Shown here: positions 33,744-43,155 of the stretch, one piece after another | Layout of the letters: each line of letters starts with the position of its first letter | Position numbering within the stretch: the first letter of the stretch is position 1 | Assembly: GCF_903642285.1 (NCBI RefSeq) | Contig: NZ_CAHJWJ010000012.1 | Span: 1 to 64,000 of the forward strand | From: Sphingomonas bacterium | GTDB lineage: Bacteria; Pseudomonadota; Alphaproteobacteria; Sphingomonadales; Sphingomonadaceae | Reading direction: 5' to 3' | DNA length: 64,000 nt | The notes under the pieces: model-generated | What the model was told of the DNA's origin: nothing | What the model saw: the letters and a program-made list of their open reading frames with translations, nothing else | Databases searched by the model: none | Translations under genes and position numbers: made by a program

Positions 33744-36023
33744 TCACGCTATGCGGGTGTCGTCGTCGGCGATCGTGGTCGCGACATTGGGGGAAGAGGG
33801 TCGCGGCGCGGTCGGTTGACGCGCCATGGCCTGTTGCTGTTGCTGGCCCGCGCCACTGCCGCCGCCATCGACCGTGCTGCCGCCAAGCCGAAGCCCGCGC
33901 TGTTCGGCGATCGCGGCGAGCCGCGGCTGCGCTTCGGTCAGGATCGCACGAGTTGCGGCCTGGTCCGCGGTGAAGCGGACGTGCAGCGTGTCGCCGTCCT
34001 TGCGCACCGACATCTCGATCGGTCCGAGCGCATCCGGGACCACGCGGATCCTGCTGCTGGTCGCGTCCGCGGCGTCGCGCAGCGTCTCGATCCGGTCGAC
34101 CATCGCCTGCGGCCACTGGCCGCGGCGCAGATCGAGCGGGGCCTGCTGCGCGTCGCTCGTCGCGGCGAGCGCCAGCGTTGGCTCCGTACGCGCGGCGGCA
34201 GCCGTCGACGGCGCGGCCGTCGCGCCGGTGGCGGGATCGAGCCGCGGATCCTTGGCCAGCCCGGCGCGCATCGCGGCACCGAACGCCTGGATCGCGGATG
34301 TCGTCGTCGCGACGGTCCCGGCGGCGGGCGGCAGGGGCCTCGCGGGCGGCGACAGTGCGATGACGGGCGCGCTGCGGGTGTCGATCTGGATCGTACCGGC
34401 GACCGGCGCGGTGACGGGCGCGGACTGCGGCGCGTCGATAGCGGTTCCGGCGATCGACACGGGTGCGGCGAAGGCGACGACCGGCGCGGCGACGGGCGGC
34501 ACGGCCGGAACCGAAACCGGCTGGATCGGGACCGGTGCGGCGGCGGCGACGATCGCGGCTGCGTCCGGTGCCGCGACGGGGGCGGGCACCGTGCCCGCGA
34601 CCATCGGCGACGTGGTGGCCGGCACGATCGACGGATCGACCGGCGTGGCGATCGTTGCGGGATCGAGCGCGTCCGCAGCACCGCGCGGCTGTGCGACGAT
34701 CGGCGGGGATATCATTGTCGGCGATACGACGGGCATCGCCGACAATGCGGCCGGTGCCGCTGCGGGGGCGGGCCCGATGCCGGTCGATATCGGCGGCGCG
34801 TTGGTCGGCACGGTCGAGGGACCGGCGGGCGCGGCGATCGTCGCAGGCGCAGGCGTGTCCGCCGTTTCGACGCGCGGCTGCGCGTCGATCGGCGGGGGCG
34901 ATACTGCCGACGGCGATACGATGGGCGTATCCGGCGCTGTGACGGGCACCGCTACGAATGCGGGTGCGGTTCTGGCGAATATCGGCGGCGTGGTAGCGGG
35001 TACGATCGACGGACCGACCGGCGAGGCGATCGTTGCAGCATCCGCTGTGCTTGCCGCCGCGCCGACCCGCGGTTGCGTGGTGATCTGCGTGGGCGATACC
35101 GCGGCCGATGACGCGATCCTCGTCGCGGCGGCCGGTGTCGCGACGGAGGCGGGTACGACACCGGCGAATATCGGCGACGTGGTGGCCGGGACGATCGACG
35201 GACCGACCGACGACGCGACCGTTACGGTGCCAAGCCAGCTTGCCGCTTCGACCCGGGGTCGCGTGGTGACCTGCGATACCGTCGTCGGCGATACGGCGGC
35301 CAGCGCTACCGCCCCGACCGGTGCCGGTGCGGGCGCGGGCGCTGGGGTCGGGGGTATCGGCGGTGCGGTCGCCGCTACGATCGACGGATCGACCGGCGCT
35401 GCGATCGTCGCCGGATCGGGTGCGTTCGCGGCTTTGGCTGGCGACGGGGCGGCGGTCTGTGGACGCGATACCGCGGCCGTTGCCGTCGCCGGCCCGATGT
35501 CACCGGTCGGCGGGACGGGTATCGCCTGGCCCGACGAGGAAGCGAACATCGCCGGCACCTCCTTGCGCGACACGGCTACAGGCATCGGGGCGACCGGGCC
35601 GGAACCGGGCGTTTGCGATTCGGCCGCGGGTGCGTCCGCGACAGCGGGCAATGCCGCGATCGGCGCGGACATCAGCGGCAGCGGCACGCCCTGATCGAGC
35701 GCGACCGCGGTCGCACCGGTATCGCTCGAGACAGGTGCAGGCCCCGGGGCCGTAACCGGTGACGGCATCGCCGCGAACAGTCCCGGATCGGACGCGACGG
35801 GTGATCCCACCGGCAAGCCGCTGCCGCCCGCGGCGGCATCCTGCCGATCGTCGGCATCGTCCTTCGTCTTCTCACCGGCGGGCGGCGGCGGATCGGTATC
35901 GTCGCCCGCGACGGATGCCCCCGCGATCTGCGCAAGCGACGATGCGAAGATACCCGTCGATGCCGTCGTACGCGCGGCAGGGGACGCGGTCGGGCCGGCA
36001 ATGGCGGTGATCGAGAGATTCAT
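33744..36023 (-). CDS. fliK: Hook-length control protein FliK with internal tandem repeats
   Basis: 759 residues, about twice the E. coli length. The C-terminal domain (residues ~640-735: QWPQAMVDRIETLRD, RIRVVPDALGPIEMSVRKDGD, LHVRFTAD) is the conserved Flg_hook domain that acts on FlhB. Residues ~202-490 are five degenerate repeats of 62-64 residues rich in Ala, Pro, Thr and Val, each with a DPATIA-P-VDPSIV-like core. The N terminus contains a 'D..DPPPP' linker. The Gln-rich tail (QQQQQ) follows the hook domain. Confidence 0.88.
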   Translation of the reverse strand: MNLSITAIAGPTASPAARTTASTGIFASSLAQIAGASVAGDDTDPPPPAGEKTKDDADDRQDAAAGGSGLPVGSPVASDPGLFAAMPSPVTAPGPAPVSSDTGATAVALDQGVPLPLMSAPIAALPAVADAPAAESQTPGSGPVAPMPVAVSRKEVPAMFASSSGQAIPVPPTGDIGPATATAAVSRPQTAAPSPAKAANAPDPATIAAPVDPSIVAATAPPIPPTPAPAPAPAPVGAVALAAVSPTTVSQVTTRPRVEAASWLGTVTVASSVGPSIVPATTSPIFAGVVPASVATPAAATRIASSAAVSPTQITTQPRVGAAASTADAATIASPVGPSIVPATTPPIFARTAPAFVAVPVTAPDTPIVSPSAVSPPPIDAQPRVETADTPAPATIAAPAGPSTVPTNAPPISTGIGPAPAAAPAALSAMPVVSPTMISPPIVAQPRGAADALDPATIATPVDPSIVPATTSPMVAGTVPAPVAAPDAAAIVAAAAPVPIQPVSVPAVPPVAAPVVAFAAPVSIAGTAIDAPQSAPVTAPVAGTIQIDTRSAPVIALSPPARPLPPAAGTVATTTSAIQAFGAAMRAGLAKDPRLDPATGATAAPSTAAAARTEPTLALAATSDAQQAPLDLRRGQWPQAMVDRIETLRDAADATSSRIRVVPDALGPIEMSVRKDGDTLHVRFTADQAATRAILTEAQPRLAAIAEQRGLRLGGSTVDGGGSGAGQQQQQAMARQPTAPRPSSPNVATTIADDDTRIA
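34554..35420 (-). repeat. Coding tandem repeats of fliK (five units of about 187 bases)
   Basis: In the protein the PSIV/PSTV core recurs at residues 213, 275, 338, 402 and 464, i.e. spacings of 62, 63, 64 and 62 residues. Each unit also carries an 'I(T/D/V)xQPRV' end. The units differ by substitutions and small in-frame length changes, so they are old copies, not an assembly artefact. Confidence 0.85.
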
Positions 36024-36059
36024 GCGCGGCGTCTCGGGGCGATAGTCATCGCAGGGCGA

Positions 36060-36497
36060 TCAGCAAGGATCGTGCCGTTTTCCCGCGCTTGCCGGTGCGC
36101 CCGGTGGTGTCTCTTCCAGCGCGCGCATCTCCGCGCGGATCGTCGCGGCATCGGCGCGCACGATCAGCTTTTCGATCGCGCTCTGGTCGCGGCGTGCGGT
36201 GCGGGTCGCCTCGGCGGCGCGCGCGCGGAAATCCTCGGCGTTGCGCATGCGCGCAGCGGCGGTCAGCGCGGATTGATGGAGCTTGTCGCGGTAATGCGCC
36301 GCCGCGCCGAGCGACACGCCGACCGCACTCGCCGCGATCGGCGCGACGGCGGCGGCCAGTTCGGCGATCCGGGCGTGAAGCTGCGCTTCGCTCGCCGCAT
36401 GATCGCGTGCGCGCGCTTCGTCCGCATGCGCCAGGTGAAGCTGGATCGTGCGGACCCGGTGAAGGCGGGCGAGCGTCTTGCCGCGGGTACCGCTCAT
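36060..36497 (-). CDS. fliJ: FliJ-like flagellar export chaperone/stalk
   Basis: 145 residues, nearly all helical and rich in Ala, Arg and Glu (coiled coil): LARLHRVRTIQLHLAHADEARARD, MRNAEDFRARAAEATRTARRDQSAIEKLIVRA. FliJ forms the central stalk of the FliI ATPase; sequence is poorly conserved, so position between fliI and fliK plus coiled-coil character carries the call. The start MSGTRGKT at 36497 follows the fliI stop directly. Confidence 0.8.
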   Translation of the reverse strand: MSGTRGKTLARLHRVRTIQLHLAHADEARARDHAASEAQLHARIAELAAAVAPIAASAVGVSLGAAAHYRDKLHQSALTAAARMRNAEDFRARAAEATRTARRDQSAIEKLIVRADAATIRAEMRALEETPPGAPASAGKRHDPC

Positions 36498-36498
36498 C

Positions 36499-37839
36499 TC
36501 AGCCGCCGAACACGCCGACCAGCTCGACGATCGCTTCGCCAAGCGGCACGACCGCGTCCGCATCTTGGCGGATATAATCCATCACGGTGGAATGGCAGGC
36601 GATCGCGGCGTCGATCGCCGGGTCCGCGCCGTGGCGATACGCACCCATCAGGACGAGATCGCGGTTCTCCTCGTACGTCGCCAGATGCCGGCGAAGCGCG
36701 CGTGCCGCCTTGACGTGCGCGGCGTCCGCGATGTCGGTCATCACCCGGCTGACCGACGGACCGATGTCGATCGCCGGATAGATGCCGCGTTCCGCCAGCG
36801 CCCGCGCGAGGACGATGTGCCCGTCGAGGATCGACCGCGCCGCGTCGACCACCGGGTCGTTTCCGTCGTCGCCGTCCGCCAGCACGGTATAGATCGCGGT
36901 GATCGACCCGCCCGAATGGACGTCTACCCCCGCACGCTCGATCAGATTGGGCAGCATCGCGATCGCGGACGGCGGATAGCCGCGCGCGGACGCGGGTTCG
37001 CCGAGCGCCAGCCCGATCTCGCGTCCCGCATGTGCGACCCGGGTCAGCGAATCCATGATGAGGAGGACCTGCTTGCCCTCCGCGCGAAAGGCTTCGGCGA
37101 TGGCGGTCGCGCGCAGCGCGCCGCGGATGCGGAGTACCGGCGAATGGTTGGCCGGCACCGCGACGACGACGCTTCGCGCGCGCGCTTCGCCCGCGACCTT
37201 GGTCTCCAGGAAATCGGCGACTTCGCGGCTACGCTCGCCGATCAGGCCGATGACGACGACATCGGCCTGGGCGGCGCGGACGATCATCCCGAGCAATACC
37301 GATTTGCCGACGCCGGATCCCGCCATGATCCCGACGCGCTGGCCCTGGCCGATCGTGAGCAGCCCGTTGATCGCGCGCACGCCGACGTCCATCGGCTTCA
37401 GGACCCGCCCGCGGTCGAGCGGGGATTGCAGCTTGCCGGCGATCGGCCAGCGGCCGGCACCGCGGATCGGCCCGAGCCCGTCGATCGGTTTTCCAGCACC
37501 GTCGACGACGCGGCCGAGCAGGGCTGCACCGACTTCGGCCTCGCCGGGGGGGCCGATCGGACGCACCGGCGCGCGTGGCAACAGCGCGGCTGGGCCGCCG
37601 AGGTTCATCAGCAGCGTACGGCCGCTGCGGAAGCCGATGACCTCCGCCTCGACCTGGCCCCCGATTCCATCGGCGCCGTCCGCGCCGACGCGGCAGATCG
37701 TGCCGACGGGCAAGGTCAGGCCGACCGCCTCCATCAGCAATCCGTCGAACGAGGCGAGCAGCCCCGACACCATCGGCGCGGGGACGAGCGGGGCCTGGCC
37801 GAGCGTTTCCAGATATTGCGTCGCGAACCGGTTCAGCAT
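36499..37839 (-). CDS. fliI: Flagellum-specific ATPase FliI
   Basis: Export ATPase, paralogous to the F1 beta subunit. 446 residues: Walker A GIMAGSGVGKSVLLG near residues 170-180, VVVIGLIGERSREVADFL, Walker B QVLLIMDSLTRVAHA, and YPAIDIGPSVSRVM. Overlaps fliH by seven bases and is followed by fliJ. Confidence 0.96.
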   Translation of the reverse strand: MLNRFATQYLETLGQAPLVPAPMVSGLLASFDGLLMEAVGLTLPVGTICRVGADGADGIGGQVEAEVIGFRSGRTLLMNLGGPAALLPRAPVRPIGPPGEAEVGAALLGRVVDGAGKPIDGLGPIRGAGRWPIAGKLQSPLDRGRVLKPMDVGVRAINGLLTIGQGQRVGIMAGSGVGKSVLLGMIVRAAQADVVVIGLIGERSREVADFLETKVAGEARARSVVVAVPANHSPVLRIRGALRATAIAEAFRAEGKQVLLIMDSLTRVAHAGREIGLALGEPASARGYPPSAIAMLPNLIERAGVDVHSGGSITAIYTVLADGDDGNDPVVDAARSILDGHIVLARALAERGIYPAIDIGPSVSRVMTDIADAAHVKAARALRRHLATYEENRDLVLMGAYRHGADPAIDAAIACHSTVMDYIRQDADAVVPLGEAIVELVGVFGG

Positions 37840-38561
37840 GGCGTCCCGGGGATCGGGACGCGGTCGATCGCGCGCGTCAGCTGGTCGAGCCAGTGCGCCG
37901 GGCCGTCCTCGACGATGGTGGATGCGGTTTCGAGAACGAACCCGCCGCGCGCGACGCTCGCATCGCCCACCGCGAAGACGGTTTTCGGCAAATGTCCGGC
38001 AAGCATGGCGACGTCGTCGGGATGGACCCGGAGCATCGCCGCCTCCGCGGCATCGGCGAGCAGGTCGACCGCGCCCTCGATCCGCGCGGCCAGCTTTTCG
38101 GATGAGATGCCGACCTCGCCGACCAGTTTCTCGACCAGGATGAGCACGGTGCGACGCAATTGTTCGGCGATCCGTTCGCGATCGACATGATCGCCCGTGC
38201 CGAGCGCCACGGACAGCCCGGCGATCAGGTCGGCATCGCGGCTGTCGTCGGTGCGCGCGGCGGCGAGCCCCGCGGCATAACCGGCGGCGCGTGCGGTCTC
38301 GATCGGATCGATATCGCTCTTGGTATCGAGCGGATTCCACCCGGCGGTCGGGTTGCTGCCTGGATCAGCGGGGCTGAAATGTTTCGGGCCGGGCGTGCCG
38401 GGCGCTTGCGGTGAAAAGGACACCGGCCCGCTCGGCGCAGCGCGTGTGCGCGGATCGAACGCGGCGAAGCCCTCGGGCGGCGCGAACGCACGTGCGAGCA
38501 TCTGCGCCGCGTTGTCGTGGCGTGCGGCGAACCCAGCTACGAAGTCAGACATGGGGGACAT
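37833..38561 (-). CDS. fliH: FliH-like regulator of the export ATPase
   Basis: 242 residues. A Pro/Gly-rich N-terminal half (AFAPPEGFAAFDPR, PQAPGTPGPKHFSP) is followed by a helix (AAGYAAGLAAARTDDSRD) and a FliH C-terminal domain (LVEKLVGEVGISSEKLAARIEGAVDLL, LRVHPDDVAML, GGFVLETASTIVEDG, the latter as in V-ATPase E-type stalks). Sits between fliG and fliI as expected. The start MSPMSDF at 38561 overlaps the fliG stop by one base. Confidence 0.87.
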   Translation of the reverse strand: MSPMSDFVAGFAARHDNAAQMLARAFAPPEGFAAFDPRTRAAPSGPVSFSPQAPGTPGPKHFSPADPGSNPTAGWNPLDTKSDIDPIETARAAGYAAGLAAARTDDSRDADLIAGLSVALGTGDHVDRERIAEQLRRTVLILVEKLVGEVGISSEKLAARIEGAVDLLADAAEAAMLRVHPDDVAMLAGHLPKTVFAVGDASVARGGFVLETASTIVEDGPAHWLDQLTRAIDRVPIPGTPC

Positions 38562-39574
38562 CAGACATAATCGTCGTCGCCGGCACCCATCATGATCGTA
38601 CCGTCCTTGGCGAGCGTGCGTGCGATCTGGATCATCGCCTTCTGTGCCTCCAGCACCTCGGCGAGCTTCATCGGTCCGCGCGCTTCCATCTCGTCGCGGA
38701 TGCCGTCCGCGGCGCGCGCGGACATGCAGCCGAGGAAGCGTTCGCGGATCGCCGCATCGACGCCCTTCAGCGCGCGGGTCAGGATATCGCCGTCGACGTT
38801 GCGGATCATCGTGCCCAGGTTCTTGTCGTCCATCTCCAGCAGATTGTCGAAGACGAACATCGCCTCCTCGATCTGCTTGGCGATTTCGCGGTCGATCTTG
38901 AACAGTTTCGGCATCACGCGCTGCTCGGTTGCCTTGCGCGCGCCGGACAATAGCCGCGCGGCCTCGCGCGTACCGCCGAGCGTGACGCCGGCAGCACCGG
39001 ACGACGAACCGCTGCGGTTCGCGAGCATCGTCTTCAGCGTATCGACCGCCTCGGGCGTGATCGGTCCAAGCCGTGCGACGCGGTGCAGGATGTCGGGCTG
39101 CACCGCATCGGGCAGCAGTTCGAGCACCTGGCTGCCGACCACGGGATCGAGGTTCGCGATCAGCACGGCGGCGATCTGCGGATGTTCCTTCTCGATCATC
39201 GCCGCGATCTCGCTCGCGTCGAGCCAGTCGAGCAACTCGATCTCGCACGCCGCCTCGGGCGGGGTGATCCGCGCCAGCACGCTTTCCGCCTTTTCGGGGC
39301 CGAGCGCGCGGTTCATCACCGCCTCGATCTTGAGGCGTGGGTCGAAGCCGATGGCGGTGCGTTCGCGGGCATGGCCGACGAAATCGTCGAGGACGTTCTC
39401 GACCTCCTGTTCGCTGACGTCCGCCACCGCGAACATCGCCTTGCCGAGCTGACGCACCTCTTCGGGATCCAGTTTCTGCAGGATGGCGGCGGCTTCCTCC
39501 TCGCCGACGAGCATCATCAGCACCGCGGCGCGCTCGACGCCGGTATAGGTGCGCAAGGGCAGGGGAACGCTCAC
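38561..39574 (-). CDS. fliG: Flagellar motor switch protein FliG
   Basis: Rotor ring that receives torque from MotA. 337 residues of armadillo-like helices: RAAVLMMLVGEEEAAAILQKLDPEEV, ALIANLDPVVGSQVLELLP (EHPQ motif present as EHPQIAAVLI) and the C-terminal torque helix region RNVDGDILTRALKGVDAAIRERFL with charged residues conserved. Overlaps fliF by 4 bases. Confidence 0.96.
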   Translation of the reverse strand: MSVPLPLRTYTGVERAAVLMMLVGEEEAAAILQKLDPEEVRQLGKAMFAVADVSEQEVENVLDDFVGHARERTAIGFDPRLKIEAVMNRALGPEKAESVLARITPPEAACEIELLDWLDASEIAAMIEKEHPQIAAVLIANLDPVVGSQVLELLPDAVQPDILHRVARLGPITPEAVDTLKTMLANRSGSSSGAAGVTLGGTREAARLLSGARKATEQRVMPKLFKIDREIAKQIEEAMFVFDNLLEMDDKNLGTMIRNVDGDILTRALKGVDAAIRERFLGCMSARAADGIRDEMEARGPMKLAEVLEAQKAMIQIARTLAKDGTIMMGAGDDDYV

Positions 39575-41232
39575 GACTTGATCATGTCCCGGACGGCCAG
39601 CGCGGCGCGTGTCGGATTGTCGCGCGTGAAGCCGCGCACCGCGCCGATCCGCTCGTCATAGCCGCGGCTGCCCTCGAGCTGGTCGAGGCTGACCGGCCCG
39701 CTGGCGATGCCGCCCTCCATGCCGGCAGCCGGCGAACCCATCGGCGCGCCGAGCGCGATCCGGGGCGTATCCTCGCGCTTCTTCATCAGCGCCTTCGACA
39801 GCGGGCGGACACCGAGGATGAGGACCAGCAGCGCGATGAGGATCGCGGTTCCGTCGCGCGCGACGATCGGCAGCCAGGCATTGTCGTACCAGGCGGGCTT
39901 GCTCGTGGTGCCGGCGTCGGCATCGGCGAATTTCTTGCTGATGACGGTCACTTGGTCCTGGCGCTGCGCATCGAAGCCGACCGCGCTCTTCACCAGATCG
40001 GTGATCTGTCCGATCTCCATCGTCGTTCGCCTGCCCTTTTCGGGATCGCGCAGCAGGACCGCGACCGACAGCCGCTTGACGCTGCCGGGGGCGGCGCGGG
40101 TGACGGACACTTCCTTGCCCAGATCATAGGCGCGCTGGAAGGCGTCGGTCTGTTTCTGCGCGTCGGGGGCGGGGCCGCCGGCGGTCGGGGCGGGCGTCGG
40201 CGTGCCGGGATTGCCGGTCGCGGCCTGCGGCGTCGTCAGCTGGCTCGCGGGCGGCGGCGTGTTCGACAGCGCGCCGGGAATGCCGCCGGGCGCGGTCGCG
40301 GCACCGTCCTTCTGGTTGCCGACCCAATTGCCGGTCTCGGCACGGAGAACGCCGGCCTTGTCGTAGCTTTCGCGCGTCGCCTGCGTCTCGTCGAGATTGA
40401 CGTCCGCCTGCACTTCGGTGGTGAAATTGCCCGCGCCGAGCAGCGGGGTCAGCAGCTGGATCAGCTGGGTGCGATATTTGTCCTCGACCCGGCGCTGGAA
40501 ATCGATCCGCTGGCCGTTGCCGCCGTCCCCGGCACCGCCCGATTTGGTCAGCAGCGCGCCGAGCTGATCGACGATCGTGACGTCGTCGGGCTTCATTCCC
40601 GGCACCGACGAGGCGACGAGATTGACGATCGACGACACCTGCGAATCGCTGAGCGATCGTCCCCCCTGAAGTTTCAGCACGACCGACGCGGAAGGATTGG
40701 CATTGTCGCGAACGAACACGCTGGCTTCCGGCATCGCGAGGTGGACGCGCGCCTGCGCGACCGCGTCGATATCCTCGATCGATTTCGCCAATTCGGTCTC
40801 ACGCGCCTGGCGAAGGCGTTCGCCCTCGACCGCACGGGACACGCCCATCGGCAACTGGTCGAGGATCGCATAGCCGCCGGGCGCGGCCTTGGGCAGGCCC
40901 TGGCCGGCCAGCAGCATCCGCGCCCTGGAGAAATCCTCTTCGCCGACGGTCAGCGCACCGGTGCCGTCGTCGACATGGCTCTTGATCCCCCCTTGCGTCA
41001 GCGCGGCGGTCACCGCGGCCTTGTCGCTGTCGGGAAGCCCCGTGAACAACGTCTTTTGCGTCGGCGTCGACAGCGTCATCCACGCGAGCGCGGCGGCGGC
41101 GATCAGCCCGATCATGAGCGCCATCGGCAGCGACCGACGGACGGCCGGCTGCGCCAGGACGCCCTTCATCTGGAGGAGCGGGTTCGCGAACCGTTCGGGG
41201 CTCGGATTGATGGGGGTGAGGGCATTGGACAT
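39571..41232 (-). CDS. fliF: Flagellar MS-ring protein FliF
   Basis: 553 residues: first membrane helix (LPMALMIGLIAAAALAWM), periplasmic ring-building motifs (FTGLPDSDKAAVTAALTQ, ARVHLAMPEASVFVRD, ASVVLKLQGGRSLSDSQVSSI), second helix (IVARDGTAILIALLVLILGV) and a cytoplasmic FliG-binding tail ending NPTRAALAVRDMIKS. A Pro/Gly/Thr-rich insert precedes the second helix. Between fliE and fliG. Confidence 0.96.
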   Translation of the reverse strand: MSNALTPINPSPERFANPLLQMKGVLAQPAVRRSLPMALMIGLIAAAALAWMTLSTPTQKTLFTGLPDSDKAAVTAALTQGGIKSHVDDGTGALTVGEEDFSRARMLLAGQGLPKAAPGGYAILDQLPMGVSRAVEGERLRQARETELAKSIEDIDAVAQARVHLAMPEASVFVRDNANPSASVVLKLQGGRSLSDSQVSSIVNLVASSVPGMKPDDVTIVDQLGALLTKSGGAGDGGNGQRIDFQRRVEDKYRTQLIQLLTPLLGAGNFTTEVQADVNLDETQATRESYDKAGVLRAETGNWVGNQKDGAATAPGGIPGALSNTPPPASQLTTPQAATGNPGTPTPAPTAGGPAPDAQKQTDAFQRAYDLGKEVSVTRAAPGSVKRLSVAVLLRDPEKGRRTTMEIGQITDLVKSAVGFDAQRQDQVTVISKKFADADAGTTSKPAWYDNAWLPIVARDGTAILIALLVLILGVRPLSKALMKKREDTPRIALGAPMGSPAAGMEGGIASGPVSLDQLEGSRGYDERIGAVRGFTRDNPTRAALAVRDMIKS

Positions 41233-41238
41233 CTGTCG

Positions 41239-41628
41239 TTACACCGGCATGCTCATGATGTCCTTGTAGGCGGACAGCAATTTGTTGCGGACTTGCAGCG
41301 TGGCCTCGAAACCGACCGATGCCTGCTGGCGGGCGAGCATCACCTTGGCGATGTCGACGGTATCACCGCGCTCGTAGCTATCGGACAGCTGCGACGCCTG
41401 GTTCTGGCCGTCGTTGACGCTCGTCAGCGCCCGATCCATCGTCGCGGCGAAGCTGGCGGGCGTGGTCGACGACGTCGCCGGGGCGGCGACGCCGGTCGCG
41501 GCACCGGCACCGGCATTGGCGCGGGACAGCGCGTCGTTCTTGTCGAGGATCTGCTGGCGGAGCTGCAGGATGCGGTCGATCCCCATCGACGCGCCGCCGC
41601 CGATGCCCCCTATGCTGCCGATCGTCAT
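41239..41628 (-). CDS. fliE: Flagellar hook-basal body protein FliE
   Basis: 129 residues. Gly-rich start, a variable middle, and the conserved C-terminal helices: SDSYERGDTVDIAKVMLARQQASVGFEATLQVRNKLLSAYKDIM in pieces, which is the FliE pattern linking MS ring and rod. Its start overlaps the 3' end of the regulator gene by 4 bases. Confidence 0.94.
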   Translation of the reverse strand: MTIGSIGGIGGGASMGIDRILQLRQQILDKNDALSRANAGAGAATGVAAPATSSTTPASFAATMDRALTSVNDGQNQASQLSDSYERGDTVDIAKVMLARQQASVGFEATLQVRNKLLSAYKDIMSMPV

Positions 41629-42890
41629 GCGGTCGCCGCCCAGCCGGCGGCCGCGCCGATATCCTCGCCCTGCTCGCGCGCCTTGGCCAGGCGGTAGCGA
41701 AGCGTGCGTTCGGAAATGCCCAGCCGCCGCGCGGTCTCGATCCGGCTGCCGCCGCATGCACGAAGCGTGTCGCGGATCGCGGCGAATTCGCTCAACTGCA
41801 CGATGTTGCCGAGCGTCGCCGACTGATCGTCCGCGCGGTCGAACACCGCCGCCGCCGGACGGTCGAACACGATATGGCTCGCATGGATGGTATCGCCCGC
41901 AGCGAACAGCAGCGCGCGCTGGATGACGTTTTCCAGTTCGCGGACATTGCCCGGCCAGTCATGGCCGACCAGCATCTCGACCGCTTCGGCGTCGGGCCAG
42001 GGGACGACCTGGCGGTTGCCTGCATGGCGCAGGATCATCGTCGCGGCGAGCGCGGGAATGTCCTGGCGACGCTGCGACAGGGGCTTGGTCATCAGCGGGA
42101 ACACGGACAGCCGGTAATAGAGATCGGCGCGGAACCGGCCCGCGGCGACCTCGCCCTGCAAGTCGCGGTTGGCGCAGGCGATGACGCGGACGTCGATCGA
42201 TTGCGGCACCGACGCGCCGATCGGCACGACCTCGCGTTCCTGGAGCGCGCGCAGCAGCTTGGCCTGGAGCTGGATCGGCATCTCCGCGATCTCGTCGAGC
42301 AGCAGCGTGCCGCCGTTCGCGGCGCGGAAGAACCCCTCGCCGCCCGACGACGCGCCGGTGAACGCGCCCTTCTGATGGCCGAACAGCAGCGCCTCGAGCA
42401 TCGATTCGGGCAGCGCCGCGCAATTGATCGCGACGAACGGCCCCTCCTTGCGCGGGGAATTGTTGTGAATGGCGCGCGCCAGCACCTCCTTGCCGGTGCC
42501 GGTCGGACCGTTGATCAGCACGGTGATCTCGGCTTGCGCGACTCGTTCGGCCAGCGCGAACAGCGCCAGGCTTTCGGGGTCGGCGGCGGTCGGCGTCTCG
42601 GGTCCGGCGAGCAGCGCGCGGGCGAAACCGTTGCCGATCGCCGCGTCGGCGGGGCCGAATGCGATCCGCGCGGGGCTGCCGTCGCGCGACGGCAGGACGG
42701 TGCGGTGATCCTCCGCGATCACGACGGTGCGCGCCGGTGCGGTGATCGCCTCGCCTTCCGCGACCAGGAAGATGTCGCCCGCCATCGGCACCGCATCGGC
42801 GGTACCGATCCCGAACCCCTGCGCGCGGAGCGACGACACCAGCGCGTATTTGCGGGCGGTGACCGCAGCAGACGGAAAGATCGAGCGCAT
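41625..42890 (-). CDS. Sigma-54-dependent flagellar regulator (FlbD/FleQ-like)
   Basis: 421 residues. The first ~105 residues are not a recognisable receiver (no obvious phospho-acceptor Asp pattern). Then a full AAA+ domain: Walker A GPTGTGKE (128-135), the sigma-54-contact loop GAFTGA (175-180), Walker B LLLDE (196-200), and a C-terminal Fis-type helix-turn-helix (CGGSRIETARRLGISERTLRYRL). It heads the fli operon. The likely targets are the sigma-54 promoters at 48832, 51399 and 51569. FlbD (Caulobacter) is the closest functional analogue. rpoN is not in the window. Confidence 0.9.
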   Translation of the reverse strand: MRSIFPSAAVTARKYALVSSLRAQGFGIGTADAVPMAGDIFLVAEGEAITAPARTVVIAEDHRTVLPSRDGSPARIAFGPADAAIGNGFARALLAGPETPTAADPESLALFALAERVAQAEITVLINGPTGTGKEVLARAIHNNSPRKEGPFVAINCAALPESMLEALLFGHQKGAFTGASSGGEGFFRAANGGTLLLDEIAEMPIQLQAKLLRALQEREVVPIGASVPQSIDVRVIACANRDLQGEVAAGRFRADLYYRLSVFPLMTKPLSQRRQDIPALAATMILRHAGNRQVVPWPDAEAVEMLVGHDWPGNVRELENVIQRALLFAAGDTIHASHIVFDRPAAAVFDRADDQSATLGNIVQLSEFAAIRDTLRACGGSRIETARRLGISERTLRYRLAKAREQGEDIGAAAGWAATA

Positions 42891-43061
42891 GAAAACCCCC
42901 TTGGACGAACGGGGAATGCGGCCTTGCTGGTAAATGGCGAGTTAAAGCCGTCGCCGGCCGGCAGAATATTTCCGTGCACACACTCGCATGCACACACGGG
43001 GCGCGTTCGCGCGCGCGCGAGGTCGGTGCGGGGGCATGGCAAAGGGCGCGGATTTTTTGGC

Positions 43062-43088
43062 TTAAGCCTGCCGACGGCCTGCCGTTCT
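43062..43088 (+). promoter_or_regulatory. Sigma-28 (FliA)-type promoter of flagellin
   Basis: TTAAGCCT, 11 bases, GCCGTTCT, identical spacing to the boxes before flgM and fliD. Transcription would begin near 43095, leaving a ~60-base leader before the flagellin ATG. One mismatch in TAAAG makes it the weakest of the three. Confidence 0.65.
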
Positions 43089-43155
43089 CACTCTTGGCGG
43101 CTCGGCCTTCCGCTCTCGGGGGGCGGCGGGGAACGCCGAAGACGGAGAAGAATCC

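Noticed and set aside
34554..35420. Possible CRISPR-like or non-coding repeat array
   Set aside because: The repeats are in frame inside fliK, about 187 bases long, degenerate and without unique spacers.
43005..43020. GC dinucleotide run and repeated CACAC tracts upstream of flagellin
   Set aside because: Too short to support a Z-DNA or phase-variation claim; noted only as local simple sequence.
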